DNA of 64,000 nucleotides from JASLCR01 sp964407405 (GCA_964407405.1 CAYOVH010000002.1:124001-188000), one strand, 5' to 3'. Positions 15,317 through 25,122 are shown, numbered from the stretch's first letter. Numbers and translations are program-made. The notes: generated from the sequence alone by a model not told the origin.

Positions 15317-15982
15317 TTACCGTTTGATCTCGATCCCTGCCATAACAACCTGTCCAGTTATATAGAGTACTGGAGCATTTGCACTCTCGCTCGTCTGGCT
15401 CTTGTTGTCGATACCGCCCAGTATCGCTGCCGCTTTTGATCTGACGACGACGTTCTCTGGCAGCCATAGCTCGACCCCGCCCATCAAGGCAAAAATGTCG
15501 AGAGTTGCTTCTTTTTTGATTGTAATCTTGCGAAGATCAAGCTTAACCCCACCCATAACTACCGTGACCTTGCCGCCCTTGTAGTCTTCCGAACTATTAA
15601 TGTGATCGACGCCGCCTAATATCGCTGCAGCGTCATCACTGTCATTCGGAGCAATACGAACGTGATTACGTGGTATCCGGAAGATAATACTGAGCCCAAC
15701 TACAATAATAGCTGCTGGCCAGAATAGCTGCCATGGATTGACATCAACGATGTTGAGATTATTCAGCTGATAGAGTCCACCAAATCCAATGATGAGGACT
15801 ACCCATAGGTAGTTCCTGAGATCATTCATCAGTACGAGTATTCCCGCGCCAATAACGAATAGCGGCCACCAAGTAGTCAGGAGATTGTTGAATCCGTTGA
15901 TATTGAGTGAGTCGAGCAGTAGTAAGCTGCCAAGTAGAGCAACCCCTAGCCCTGCAAAGATACGTGTGTACGATGGTTTCAT
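15317..15982 (-). CDS. LiaF-like membrane protein (DUF5668 / toast-rack)
   Basis: 221 residues. The N-terminal half holds about four membrane helices arranged as in DUF5668/LiaI-LiaF proteins (WWPLFVIGAGILVLM and WQLFWPAAIIVVGLSIIF). The C-terminal half is a beta-rich repeat domain with three copies of a GGV/GGI turn (AAILGGVDHI, VVMGGVKLDL, ALMGGVELWLP, AAILGGIDN), as in LiaF C-terminal domains that sense envelope stress. The start is ATG 15982 because TACAAT lies 6 nt upstream. Coupling to a kinase in this organism is not shown. Confidence 0.78.
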   Translation of the reverse strand: MKPSYTRIFAGLGVALLGSLLLLDSLNINGFNNLLTTWWPLFVIGAGILVLMNDLRNYLWVVLIIGFGGLYQLNNLNIVDVNPWQLFWPAAIIVVGLSIIFRIPRNHVRIAPNDSDDAAAILGGVDHINSSEDYKGGKVTVVMGGVKLDLRKITIKKEATLDIFALMGGVELWLPENVVVRSKAAAILGGIDNKSQTSESANAPVLYITGQVVMAGIEIKR

Positions 15983-16086
15983 ATAATTATTGTACTCCTT
16001 TGAGCACATTATGTATAAATAAAAGCCTCCCAAGGACTTAGCTTCGGAGCTCTTCTATTTACAAGGTGCGAAGAAGTAAGCTGGAG

Positions 16087-16521
16087 TTATTCGCAGCCAG
16101 TAAACTTAGTATAGCGCCATTCGTCTGACTGCTTTGTGACGGTAAAGTTGTAACTTCCGTATTGCTCTGGATAGATAAGCGAGCCAGTAATCGTGTCGTT
16201 CCTACTATACGTGGTTATATTTACCTCGACATTTGTACCCGCTGGCACGTCATAGATTTGAGATGTCCAAAGACCGTCATTTTCGCCAAGACCTCTTTGA
16301 CTCTCTACTTGTTTCTTAACAGTGGCATTATTGGTAGCACAAGCACCGTCTTTCGGCAGTGCTATCGCCTGTTTCATACTGAGAGATTTATAAGGAGTGC
16401 TTTTTGTCATATTGGCTTTGTGTAACCAAATACTACCCACGACACCTATGATAACGAGTACGCCAATTAGCAATACTGTAGTTATAGTTGTTCGAGATCT
16501 GGGTTTTTCAGCTTCGTTCAT
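16087..16521 (-). CDS. Membrane-anchored extracytoplasmic protein, 144 aa
   Basis: A cytoplasmic N terminus, one transmembrane helix (about residues 14-34) and a polar outside domain of ~105 residues with two cysteines (C61 and the near-terminal C143) that could form a disulfide. TATACT lies 6 nt before the ATG, indicating a leaderless mRNA. No family recognised. Confidence 0.65.
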   Translation of the reverse strand: MNEAEKPRSRTTITTVLLIGVLVIIGVVGSIWLHKANMTKSTPYKSLSMKQAIALPKDGACATNNATVKKQVESQRGLGENDGLWTSQIYDVPAGTNVEVNITTYSRNDTITGSLIYPEQYGSYNFTVTKQSDEWRYTKFTGCE

Positions 16522-16666
16522 GGTCGCAGTATATGGCTTGGATAAAAAAAGCGCAAGTACTTACAGTCGTATGGTAAGGGTGCCGACCAGTAATGGTACA
16601 ACAAAGAAAATAGCAATATTCCAGAGGGAATAAGCCGGGAGCATCTAATGTAAGCTTATGCAAGAA

Positions 16667-17104
16667 TTAACTTTCCCACTTTTCTCCAATGGACTCCAAG
16701 AATATCTGTGTACATTGAGAGCCCTTCTGTGCGGCCTCGAATAAGGTTCTCGGGTCATTAGTAAATTTCCAATCAGAGTATTGACTTACAGACGTATCTG
16801 CTTGGGGTACTGATGGCGTGCCATATATAATTCTTGCTTCGAGATCGGTTAAATGCAAGATATAGCTTCCTCTATCATGCGTACTTTGTCCAATCTCTTT
16901 ACCAATCTCCACTTTCACGCCTAGTTTAGATTTAGCCACTCTTTGCGCAAGTTGTTGTCTTGTCTCCCCTTCTCTCAATGAAGCTGCTGGGAAACCCCAG
17001 ACATTTGCAAGGTCATCTTCAGGATCGTCAGCACGTTTAACAATAAGAAATCGCTCCTTGCTGTCTTTGATAATAAGAGACACAGATTCTTTACGAGGCT
17101 TCAT
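16667..17104 (-). CDS. Nudix-fold protein with degenerate Nudix box
   Basis: 145 residues with the overall Nudix layout (LIVKRADDPEDDLANVWGFP, then a loop, helix and strands). The Nudix box is eroded: the glycines after WGFP are Ala, and the R-E-x-x-E-E helix reads QRVAKSKLG, so the metal-binding glutamates are missing. It may bind rather than hydrolyse nucleotides. TATAAT sits 6 nt before the ATG (leaderless). Confidence 0.75.
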   Translation of the reverse strand: MKPRKESVSLIIKDSKERFLIVKRADDPEDDLANVWGFPAASLREGETRQQLAQRVAKSKLGVKVEIGKEIGQSTHDRGSYILHLTDLEARIIYGTPSVPQADTSVSQYSDWKFTNDPRTLFEAAQKGSQCTQIFLESIGEKWES

Positions 17105-17230
17105 GAAGTTATTATATCAAACGAACAATGACAATGTGCATCCACCTCATCTTATGAGGATTGAACCACTATATAGACATACAAAAAGAGACATAGCTAT
17201 TTCAGTACGTCTCTATCTGTTATCCAAACT

Positions 17231-17305
17231 TGGTGATCCCTACGGGAGTCGAACCCGTGTTGCTGGGATGAGAACCCAGTGTCCTAACCACTAGACGAAG
17301 GGACC
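17231..17305 (-). tRNA. tRNA-Glu (CTC)
   Basis: Cloverleaf readable on the minus strand: acceptor GGTCCCT/AGGGATC, anticodon arm CTGGG-TTCTCAT-CCCAG giving anticodon CTC, T arm with GGTTCGACTCC, and an encoded 3' CCA. 75 nt. Confidence 0.97.
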
Positions 17306-17357
17306 ATAGATGTAACTTTTCCTACTCTAGCATATCTGTTAGAGCGTGTAAATCCGT

Positions 17358-17741
17358 CTAAGCTGGCTGATCGAGTTCGCTGATGATTTCGAGTAGTTTT
17401 CTTGGTGTGATTTCGGCTTTGATAAGGTAACCGTCGGCATTCTTTTCCATTGCCATGCGTGATTCATCATCTTGTTCAAAGTTTGTCAAAATAAGGACTT
17501 TTGCATCTGGAATCAAATCTTTTTTGCCGCCGCGCAGGGCGTCAAGAATTTCTGTACCACGGCGCTCCGGGAGCATGACATCGAGAAGAATGACATCATA
17601 TGGCTTGTTGCGAGCAGCGACCAATCCGTCATTGCCATCGACCATCCAATCAACTTCGTAGCCGACTTTCCGTAGAGCACGCACGTACATTTCACCGATG
17701 AAACGGTCGTCTTCGATGACAAGGATTGAGTGAATAGCCAT
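17358..17741 (-). CDS. Single-domain response regulator
   Basis: 127 residues, only a receiver domain: acidic VIEDD, phospho-acceptor Asp in VILLDVMLPERRGTE (about D54), Thr in LILTNF and Lys in YLIKAE. There is no output domain, as in CheY-like proteins. It is directly downstream (14 nt) of the 534-aa histidine kinase, its likely partner. TATACT lies 6 nt before the ATG, so it can also be transcribed alone. Confidence 0.93.
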   Translation of the reverse strand: MAIHSILVIEDDRFIGEMYVRALRKVGYEVDWMVDGNDGLVAARNKPYDVILLDVMLPERRGTEILDALRGGKKDLIPDAKVLILTNFEQDDESRMAMEKNADGYLIKAEITPRKLLEIISELDQPA

Positions 17742-17755
17742 AAGAACAGTATACC

Positions 17756-19360
17756 TTATCCCCTAATCTCGCCGTGGTTTTTGATCCAGCCGACATTGCC
17801 GTGCTTTTTAATTAGGGGGCTGTTGTTGCCGCCAGCGGCTGCAAGTTTGTCGGCAACACTGGTGTAAGTCGGGAGAGTGAAGCTAAAAGTCGAGCCGCTA
17901 CCTTCGACACTGCGCACTTCCATGGTCCCTCCGTGGCTTTCGACGATTGCCTTTGATATATAGAGTCCAATACCAGTCCCAGCAACAGTCTCACGCGAGC
18001 GGTGCGAGCGGTAAAATTTGTGAAAGAGGTTTGAGACAACATTTGGCGGCATGCCGATACCGTGATCAACGACAGTTATCTCGACAAAATTATCTTGAGG
18101 CTCAGCACTGACCTGTATAACGCCGCCCTCGTTTGAGTATTTGATGGCATTATCGATAAGGTTACCGAGGACTTCTGAGGCGCTTGTCGGATCAGCGGCG
18201 ACTGTCGGTAGATTGGTCGGAATATCGACCGATAATATACGGGACTGCGAGCTGGCCCGCAAACTCATATCGTCGGCAATCATACCATAAATACTAGCAA
18301 GTGTCGTCTCAACTAGATGCACATTGAGGTGGCGTCGATCGTAGCGCGAGGAATTGAGGATATTATTGATGTAGCTGGAGAGTCGATTTGCTGACACGAC
18401 GAGCCGTTGCATGAGTTGCTTCTGTTCATCAGAAAGTGTGTCCTCAAGTTCATCTCCGAGCGTATCAAGGTAGCCACGGATGACCGTGATTGGCCCACGT
18501 AGTTCGTGTGCGGCAAAGGCGATAAAATTGAGATCGTCATCTTCCCCGGCGTATTCATCAGTTTTTTCGACAAATACCAAAACGACGGGTGTTGGGCTCC
18601 CCTTCTCGTAGGTGGCGACAATGTCAAAGATTTGGCGTCCGTCCTCTCCGACTGGTCGTGATGCGATGTGCGACCAGTTCTTTTGGGCATGAACAGCGGA
18701 CGACTCGCACTCGTGTATCCAGGCTTCCAGTGGTTGGTCTGTGTAGAATTCGAGCTGTAGCTTGTCTCCGTTGTCAGGATCGTGTTTGACAGGGGCCGCC
18801 CTATTGCTATAGAGAATTTTTTGATCTGCATCGAGCATGACAATGCCGGCTTTTGCCTCATCAAGTGCTGACATAATGGCCCGGGCTGGCGAGTCGCTAT
18901 TTGCGCTACGTTCGGCATCATCGGCGGCTTTGTCGCGCTCGGTACTGAGCTCGTATATCTTGAGTAGTAATGGACGCAAGCCGCTTTTTTCGTAGCGTGG
19001 AGTATTTGGATTTGGCGGCATGAGGGGCGAGTTTTCACCATCGATCTTTGCCAGCGCTGCAGTGAGCTGCTTGAGCGGCTCGGTAATAATACCAAAAAGG
19101 AGGCAATTGATGCCAATGACAGTGACGAGTACGGCGACAAGGTTAATCCAAAATACGGGTTCATCAGCTTCTATCAGACCACTGACGAGCATGGCGAGGC
19201 CGACAACGAGCACACCGATGATCTGCATGGACACCAGCATGAACAGCATACGACTGCGGTATTTTGGCCAATACTCATGGATAGTTGGCGGCATGGCAGT
19301 GTTTTTTGCCGGATTAGCCTTGTGGGCGGACTTCTTCCCCCTTTTGTTTACTTCGTCCAT
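17756..19360 (-). CDS. Membrane sensor histidine kinase
   Basis: 534 residues. Two transmembrane helices near residues 36-90 frame a short loop. A HAMP-like/coiled linker and a PAS-like region follow (IVMLDADQKILYSNRAA), then HisKA with FAAHELRGPITVIRGYL, N box IDNAIKYSNEGG, G1 DHGIGM and G2 GTGIGLYIS. ATG 19360 is chosen because it overlaps the end of the upstream DUF3048 gene by 13 nt, so it is translationally coupled. An earlier in-frame ATG (19399) lies well inside that gene. Confidence 0.92.
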   Translation of the reverse strand: MDEVNKRGKKSAHKANPAKNTAMPPTIHEYWPKYRSRMLFMLVSMQIIGVLVVGLAMLVSGLIEADEPVFWINLVAVLVTVIGINCLLFGIITEPLKQLTAALAKIDGENSPLMPPNPNTPRYEKSGLRPLLLKIYELSTERDKAADDAERSANSDSPARAIMSALDEAKAGIVMLDADQKILYSNRAAPVKHDPDNGDKLQLEFYTDQPLEAWIHECESSAVHAQKNWSHIASRPVGEDGRQIFDIVATYEKGSPTPVVLVFVEKTDEYAGEDDDLNFIAFAAHELRGPITVIRGYLDTLGDELEDTLSDEQKQLMQRLVVSANRLSSYINNILNSSRYDRRHLNVHLVETTLASIYGMIADDMSLRASSQSRILSVDIPTNLPTVAADPTSASEVLGNLIDNAIKYSNEGGVIQVSAEPQDNFVEITVVDHGIGMPPNVVSNLFHKFYRSHRSRETVAGTGIGLYISKAIVESHGGTMEVRSVEGSGSTFSFTLPTYTSVADKLAAAGGNNSPLIKKHGNVGWIKNHGEIRG

Positions 19361-20439
19361 GCTGCATTGCCTCGCCCATTTGGTAATATCGTGATCCATG
19401 TCTGGCCGCGCGCTAGTTTGATCTCCTGGCCTTTACTATCAGTGAATGTGTATTGGTCGTTTGGTGCAGCGCGGTGCCAGGTGCCTTTGATTGCTTCGCC
19501 GTTTTGAAAGATAACCACTTTATCACTGCCAGTTTCTTTGATCTCCTCGCGGTGAGTCCCATGCTGGAAGACGCTTTTTTCGTCGGTATACATCGCAATG
19601 ATGACGGTTGGAGTGATTGTTCCCTTCTCCCGATCTTTGTGCAATGCACCACCTTGGGAACGGATGTAGTAGTTATGTGCAGCATCATAACGGTAGCTGC
19701 TGTCATAATCGCGTGAAGAGATGTGAATGGTGACTTTTGGAGCAGTAGGTTTAGTGGCGGGCTTTTCGTCGCTTCTAGCAAAGCCGGCAGGGCTTGATGA
19801 TTTGTATCCTTTTGAGGCATTGAGCGAGCTAAGCCGTTTGTAGTTGGTATACATATTGTTTGGCGGATAGCGATCAGTGGTACGCCAGTAGGCTCCGGGA
19901 TTGTAAAATTGGTCAAGATCACGGTACTTTTTGCCACCGCTTTTTAGCTGATCAAGAGCTTTTTTGCTGCCACCGACATGGACGAGCGATGCCTGGTATG
20001 GCACAGACCAATTAGTATCGTATGGCCGAATACTGCGGACTGGACCTATGAGAGACGGGCGGCTTTGTTGGTAAAATGCCATGAAGCGCGTGATACCACC
20101 TTCGGCGATGGCTTCGTAGACGACTTCGGCATCTTTGAGTCCGGACTGCGGGCGGCCTTCAAGGTTGTTTTCGATCATAGCGGCAAAGACAGGCTTGGTC
20201 AGGTCAGTCTCTGAAGCGACTTTCAATCCGGTAAGCGGTGCAAAATATTCTTTGGGTCGGGGCTTGATGTAAATATCCGGAACAAATGGTGCCGGAGGTG
20301 GCCCTACGAGCAATAAGGCTGTATTTGCTATCGCAAAAATACCGATGGCACTGGTAAGAATCAGCGTCGTCAAGCGGTGGCGGTTGATGAAAGCTCGTGT
20401 CCTTTTTAACCAAGGTTGTTTTTTGATAGTCTCGTCCAT
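19348..20439 (-). CDS. DUF3048 (YerB-like) envelope protein
   Basis: 363 residues. A cytoplasmic stub, one membrane helix near residues 26-46, then the DUF3048 outside domain: AAMIENNLEGRPQSGLKDAE, YEAIAEGGITRFMAFYQQ, GPVRSIRPYD and LVHVGGSKKALDQL. Family members are secreted or lipid-anchored proteins of unknown biochemical role. The start 20439 follows TACAAT by 13 nt. It is first in a three-gene unit with the histidine kinase and response regulator, suggesting an envelope-sensing module. Confidence 0.9.
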   Translation of the reverse strand: MDETIKKQPWLKRTRAFINRHRLTTLILTSAIGIFAIANTALLLVGPPPAPFVPDIYIKPRPKEYFAPLTGLKVASETDLTKPVFAAMIENNLEGRPQSGLKDAEVVYEAIAEGGITRFMAFYQQSRPSLIGPVRSIRPYDTNWSVPYQASLVHVGGSKKALDQLKSGGKKYRDLDQFYNPGAYWRTTDRYPPNNMYTNYKRLSSLNASKGYKSSSPAGFARSDEKPATKPTAPKVTIHISSRDYDSSYRYDAAHNYYIRSQGGALHKDREKGTITPTVIIAMYTDEKSVFQHGTHREEIKETGSDKVVIFQNGEAIKGTWHRAAPNDQYTFTDSKGQEIKLARGQTWITILPNGRGNAAWTK

Positions 20440-20473
20440 AAGCACTAGCGATATTGTAGCATATTTTACCATT

Positions 20474-20502
20474 GAAAACGCCTCGGTCCTTTCGGCCGAG
20501 GC
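20474..20502 (-). terminator. Terminator of the 20514-20882 gene
   Basis: A 7-bp stem GCCTCGG (20480-20486)/CCGAGGC (20496-20502); on the minus strand it is followed by GTTTTC. Confidence 0.7.
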
Positions 20503-20513
20503 TTGAGATGTTT

Positions 20514-20882
20514 TCACAAGTCGTACTCGTCATAGCTGTGGTCGTTATCGGCGTGTTGTATGCGGCCGTTCATCAAGAGCTTGTTCACTCTATGGGACCG
20601 CCACATCCACATCGCGTAGATGACGGCACAGTAGAGGCTGCCCACCACGGCCACGCTCAGATAGGCTGTCGGTATGACCCACCAGAGACGCGGGTTTCCG
20701 AAAAAGAAGGCAGCTTGCAGAATAGCCCACAAGAACGGTCCTGGAATGATGAGTACCGAGACCATCACATCGCCTACTGAGCGAATGATCTCTTTGATGT
20801 CCTCTTCCGCCTCCAGGTACTCGACCAATCTGTGCTCCCGCTTGGTAAGGGTGCCATTGATCTGAAAGCTGTTAACGATCAT
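20514..20882 (-). CDS. Small membrane protein, 122 aa, unknown
   Basis: Two clear transmembrane helices (about residues 38-60 and 68-92) between a charged N-terminal helix and an acidic tail rich in Asp, Tyr and His. It has its own terminator and sits alone between gltX and the DUF3048 unit, matching the orphan-cassette layout. Only a weak binding site (GATGAG) precedes the ATG. No family recognised. Confidence 0.6.
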   Translation of the reverse strand: MIVNSFQINGTLTKREHRLVEYLEAEEDIKEIIRSVGDVMVSVLIIPGPFLWAILQAAFFFGNPRLWWVIPTAYLSVAVVGSLYCAVIYAMWMWRSHRVNKLLMNGRIQHADNDHSYDEYDL

Positions 20883-20940
20883 TTTTACTCATCGCCTTAT
20901 GTATGTAGGAGTTTGAGTGTGAAAACTGATGTTTACTCTA

Positions 20941-22377
20941 CTATTGAGTAGCTATCTTGTCAATAGCTGTTTTGAGGCGGCGGACGGTCGTCTCTTTGCC
21001 AAACAACGCGAGGGTATCGTCTAGCTTCGGGCTAAATGGTGCCCAAGTAGTGGCGATGCGGATGAGGCTAAAGAGTGTCCCGGGTTTTTGGTTGGTAGTA
21101 TCGAGGAGCTGGTTGAGCGCCTGTTGGATGGTCTCGCTGCTCCAGTTGTCAATTTGGCTAAACGCATTGTGGACTGTCTGGAGGAGATCCGTCTGTTCGT
21201 CGCGGGATAGTTTTTTGAGCTGTTTATTACTACCCATAAGCTCAAGATTGATGGCCGGCTCCTCAAAAAAGTAGCTAGTGAGCAATGGCAGATCAGCCAA
21301 CGTTTTGAGTCGATCCTGGACGAGAGCGAGGACATTTTTCTTGTGGGTTTCACTGGCGGTCGTTGTTACTTCTGGCCAGAATTGTTGCACTCGGACGTAT
21401 AGGTCATCCAATGAGAGCTTGCGAATCCACTGTCCGTTCATCCAGAGCAGTCGTTGCTCGTCAAAGCGGGCTGGAGAATTCTGGACGCGTTTGAGGCTGA
21501 ATTTTTCGACTAATTCTTCTTTGTTGAATATTTCTTGCTCAGTGCCGTCATTCCAGCCGAGTGTGGCGAGAAAATTCATCATCGCTTCGGGCAAGTAGCC
21601 GTCTTCGGCGTAGCCGAGAATATCTTTGGCACCATCGCGTTTGCCGAGCTTTTTCTTGCCATCGATCGCCATGACGTACGGTAGTGTGGCAATGATTGGG
21701 TGCTCTATCTCGAGCGCTTCGTACAGGTTGAGAAATTTTGGTGTGCTGGAAATGAATTCAGACGAGCGTAAAACGTGGGTCACTTTCATCAGCATGTCAT
21801 CAATGATATGGCAGAAATTGTAGGTCGGATAGCCATCGCTCTTCATGAGGATAAAGTCATCAATGACTTCTGGTCCGGCAGATAACTCGCCCATGACAGC
21901 ATCTTGCCATATGTAGCTTTTTGGCTCTGACTTGAAACGAAGCGGCTGAGATCCATCCCAGTCGGGTGGATTTTGCGGACGATGATCGCGATAAAGGAAT
22001 GGTTTTTTTTCAGTTTTGGCTTGCTCGCGAAAAGCTTCCAGCTCATCTTTGGTATATGGGTCGGCATATGCTCGACCACTTTTGATGAGTTTTTCGGCCC
22101 ATTCTTTGTAGATAGGTAGACGCTCGGACTGGAGGTATGGACCATACTCACCACCTTTGTCGATACCTTCATCCCAATCAATGCCGAGCCAGCGGAGGCT
22201 ATCTTCGATCTGGGCAATACTTCCCTTCACCTCGCGCGCTTTGTCGGTATCTTCGATGCGCAAAATGAAACTGCCGCGTGTCTGCTCGGCAATGAGCCAT
22301 GCAAAAAGCGCGGTGCGAACACCACCGACGTGGAGATAGCCCGTCGGGCTGGGGGCAAATCGAGTACGTACTGTCAT
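20941..22377 (-). CDS. gltX: Glutamyl-tRNA synthetase
   Basis: Charges tRNA-Glu, and in many bacteria tRNA-Gln as well. 478 residues of class I type: HIGH-like FAPSPTGYLHVGG near residue 6, FILRIEDTD, and the KMSKS-equivalent KKLGKRDGAKDI near residue 240, with a helical anticodon-binding C-terminal domain. The start is at MTVRTRF (22377); TATACT lies 8 nt upstream. No zinc-cysteine motif was sought beyond this. Confidence 0.97.
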   Translation of the reverse strand: MTVRTRFAPSPTGYLHVGGVRTALFAWLIAEQTRGSFILRIEDTDKAREVKGSIAQIEDSLRWLGIDWDEGIDKGGEYGPYLQSERLPIYKEWAEKLIKSGRAYADPYTKDELEAFREQAKTEKKPFLYRDHRPQNPPDWDGSQPLRFKSEPKSYIWQDAVMGELSAGPEVIDDFILMKSDGYPTYNFCHIIDDMLMKVTHVLRSSEFISSTPKFLNLYEALEIEHPIIATLPYVMAIDGKKKLGKRDGAKDILGYAEDGYLPEAMMNFLATLGWNDGTEQEIFNKEELVEKFSLKRVQNSPARFDEQRLLWMNGQWIRKLSLDDLYVRVQQFWPEVTTTASETHKKNVLALVQDRLKTLADLPLLTSYFFEEPAINLELMGSNKQLKKLSRDEQTDLLQTVHNAFSQIDNWSSETIQQALNQLLDTTNQKPGTLFSLIRIATTWAPFSPKLDDTLALFGKETTVRRLKTAIDKIATQ

Positions 22378-22483
22378 CAGAGTATAGTATAACAGAGAGG
22401 TTGCCATTTAGGGGCACTTCAACTGCGCTTCTGGTATGCCCGCTATTTGCAGCAATCAGTTTCCGTAAGTGACGGAGTCGGCT

Positions 22484-22509
22484 ACAAAAAATTCTGGATT
22501 AGTTCCAGA
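22484..22509 (-). terminator. Terminator of the 22552-23556 gene
   Basis: TCTGGA (22493-22498)/TCCAGA (22504-22509); on the minus strand it is followed by ATTTTTTG. A second small hairpin TCCGT-aagtg-ACGGA lies near 22462-22476. Confidence 0.7.
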
Positions 22510-22551
22510 CGGCAAATAAAACCCTATATAATTCTGAGAAGGAATAATTTG

Positions 22552-23556
22552 CTACATTGATGCGGCAATACGTTGGATTTGACTCGTCGTAAGTGGTGCG
22601 TTGCCTTGAATGGTGTGGAGTATGCCGCCATTGACCCATGCGGCATTTGTGCCGTAGACGTAGATCGTCAGGCCGTTGTTGTTAAACGTAGCATAATCTC
22701 CTTCGGATGATCGGCTGACATAATTATCCAAAAGTGCTGATGAGTCCCAATTGCTTTTGACTTGGGTGATTTTGTAATTCTGCGAGCCCGCATTGGCGAC
22801 AAAATTCATACTGACCTGGCCGTTAGAGTATGCGACCGGACCATGAAGGCTATAGCCTGATGGCTGATATGACGGATATGTTGCGGCAATGCCTGCCTGA
22901 GCTGCAGCGACGCGAACCGAGATGCTTGGAAGATTGATGTATGTTAGATATCCGGCGAGCAGTACCAGTGCCAATGCGGCTGAAGAGATACTCATAGCAC
23001 GTGGATGACGTTTGAAAAAAGCCTGCTTTTTGGCTTTTTTTGCTGGCTTGGCATTATGAAGTGCTTTTTCGATAGCCTGCTTTTTGACTTCTTTCGCTGG
23101 ACGCGGTGCGGGTGCAGCTGGCGGTGCGGCAACGGCGGCTTTTGAAGCTCTGGAAACGGGATTCATAGTCGTCTTTTTTGCTGGAGCTGGCTGAGGTCTG
23201 CGCTGGATCGGGTGACGAGTCGGTGCAATATCGGCGACATGCGGCGCTTTATGGAGTGTCTGAGACTTTGTCTTTGGCGCGGGTGCAATATCGGCGAATT
23301 TGCGGATCATAGGACTTTTTGCAACTGGTGCTTTTTTGACCGATTGATGAAGCGCCTCAACGTGTTTCTGGGGAGCTTTGACATGCGCACGATTCAACGT
23401 GTGAGTGCGGTCGGTTTTTTTATGCAATGTTGTTGCTGGCTTTGCATTTGGCTTTGTTGTTTGCTGTGATGGCTGCACAGGAGCCCCCTCAAGGCGTATA
23501 CCGGTCGCTGCGTCGTAGTGAACGCCATTTATGATAACTGTGTTTCGTGTTGACAT
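22552..23556 (-). CDS. Membrane protein with basic linker and DUF4367-like domain
   Basis: 334 residues. The first ~185 are low-complexity, rich in Lys, Ala, Pro, His and Thr, and probably disordered and cytoplasmic. One membrane helix follows (about 193-210). The ~120-residue outside domain has PSYQPSGYSLHGPVAYSNG, VSMNF and YKITQVKSNWDS, resembling the DUF4367 domain found in anti-sigma-like proteins. Overall role unknown. It is divergent from the PEGA protein at 23672. Confidence 0.72.
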   Translation of the reverse strand: MSTRNTVIINGVHYDAATGIRLEGAPVQPSQQTTKPNAKPATTLHKKTDRTHTLNRAHVKAPQKHVEALHQSVKKAPVAKSPMIRKFADIAPAPKTKSQTLHKAPHVADIAPTRHPIQRRPQPAPAKKTTMNPVSRASKAAVAAPPAAPAPRPAKEVKKQAIEKALHNAKPAKKAKKQAFFKRHPRAMSISSAALALVLLAGYLTYINLPSISVRVAAAQAGIAATYPSYQPSGYSLHGPVAYSNGQVSMNFVANAGSQNYKITQVKSNWDSSALLDNYVSRSSEGDYATFNNNGLTIYVYGTNAAWVNGGILHTIQGNAPLTTSQIQRIAASM

Positions 23557-23671
23557 CCCTTATCCCCTGACTGTTTATAATATAATAATCACTAGCGCTA
23601 CCTTCAGTCAAGTAGAATATTGTTTAAAAAGAGATGCGGCAGTGTTGGCGAAGTGCTACACTAAAGAGACT

Positions 23672-25114
23672 ATGCACGGTACTGGTCTTAGTCAAAATGC
23701 ACTTATCCGCCGGGTTATTTCATATACGTTGATGGTGGTAGCAGTCTTATTGATTTCTATTGTGCTGGTACTGCTCATGCTTGGGTATCGTTTCAATCGT
23801 TATAGTGGTACGATTCAGCAAGGTGGTCTGGTTCAGTTTATCTCACAGCCTTCTGGCGCATCGATAAAAGTCGGCGATATTATATTGGCAAAAAAAACGC
23901 GATCCAAGATCACGCTCACGCCAGGTGATTACCTCGTGACGATGCAAAAGACGGGCTATCGGGATTGGAAAAAGAATGTCACTATCAAAGCTGGGGCGGT
24001 TTTGTGGCTAAATTCTGCGCGGTTTGTCCCCAATGACCCAAAGACAGCTCCAGTACTCACCATGAAGACGCTCGACTCAATAAGTACACGTGGCAATGTA
24101 ATTGCACTTTTGCAAGATAAATTAACACCGACGGTGACGATGGTAGATGTCAGCGGCGATACACCAAAGACTGAAAATATCACCGTTCCAGATTCGGTAT
24201 TGGCATCAAAAGTGGCGGCTGGGTATACACTTGGCGATTGGCTGAGCGACCGGTACATTCTGATGAAGCGAACCATATCAGGTGCAAGTGATTGGATCGC
24301 GGTCGATACGGACTCGCCAAAAGATAGTACAGTCATTGCGTCTTCGAAAAGCCGAAATCCACTGGAGGTTACGAGCGATCCGCGCAGCTCCGGCGCTGTA
24401 CTGATCCGCTATAGCGATGGGACGGTAGCTAGTCAGTCGATTTCGTCACAAGAATTCGTTGATTTGCCGCTCAAGAGCGTCGCATCTATGACAAGTGACG
24501 GCAATACTCTCTTTTATACGACAGCACCACGGAATGGACAGGTCTCGACTGGCTATTTAACGCTAGGAGATGACCAGTCACGGATACTTCGGACATACGA
24601 GACAGACAAAGCTGTTCGGATATCATCAGGACATTATTTCTCAACACGCTATATTGCTACGTCAGTCGGAACAGCGACGTATATTGAGCAGGTAGAGTCA
24701 CTGCCCTCTAGCGATGACCAAGGCTCGCAGATAACATCGCTGCCCTTCAAGACAGTAATGACGCCATCACCGGTAAGTTTTTCGAGCTTCAAGGCTAATG
24801 GGCGCTTTGTGGTCTTACAACAAAGCGATAGTTTGACAACATTTGATATCGAACTTATGAGGCAATCAGACACACCGATTGCTGATGCAAAAAAACTCTC
24901 GCTACAGCTCAAATGGCTCGATCAATTCCATTTCTGGTCTGACGCAAATGGATATCTACGTCAATATGAATTTGATGGAACAAATCAGACTGATGTCGTC
25001 AAAGTCGAACCAGGATTTTCGGCAAGCTACAGCTCAAACGGAAGGTATCTTTATACTATTGGTAAAACATCGACAGAGTATCAGCTGCAACAAACAAAGA
25101 TGATACTGGACTAA
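23672..25114 (+). CDS. PEGA-domain membrane protein with propeller-like region
   Basis: 480 residues. One transmembrane helix near residues 18-40, then a PEGA domain (~50-115: ISQPSGASIKVGD, TPGDYLVTMQKTGYRDW), then ~350 residues of strand-rich sequence with repeats typical of a beta-propeller-like fold. PEGA domains occur in surface proteins of Gram-positive and CPR bacteria and may bind cell-wall material. ATG 23672 is chosen: TACACT lies 9 nt upstream, while the longer frame has no signals. Confidence 0.8.
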   Translation: MHGTGLSQNALIRRVISYTLMVVAVLLISIVLVLLMLGYRFNRYSGTIQQGGLVQFISQPSGASIKVGDIILAKKTRSKITLTPGDYLVTMQKTGYRDWKKNVTIKAGAVLWLNSARFVPNDPKTAPVLTMKTLDSISTRGNVIALLQDKLTPTVTMVDVSGDTPKTENITVPDSVLASKVAAGYTLGDWLSDRYILMKRTISGASDWIAVDTDSPKDSTVIASSKSRNPLEVTSDPRSSGAVLIRYSDGTVASQSISSQEFVDLPLKSVASMTSDGNTLFYTTAPRNGQVSTGYLTLGDDQSRILRTYETDKAVRISSGHYFSTRYIATSVGTATYIEQVESLPSSDDQGSQITSLPFKTVMTPSPVSFSSFKANGRFVVLQQSDSLTTFDIELMRQSDTPIADAKKLSLQLKWLDQFHFWSDANGYLRQYEFDGTNQTDVVKVEPGFSASYSSNGRYLYTIGKTSTEYQLQQTKMILD

Positions 25115-25122
25115 ATCTATGC

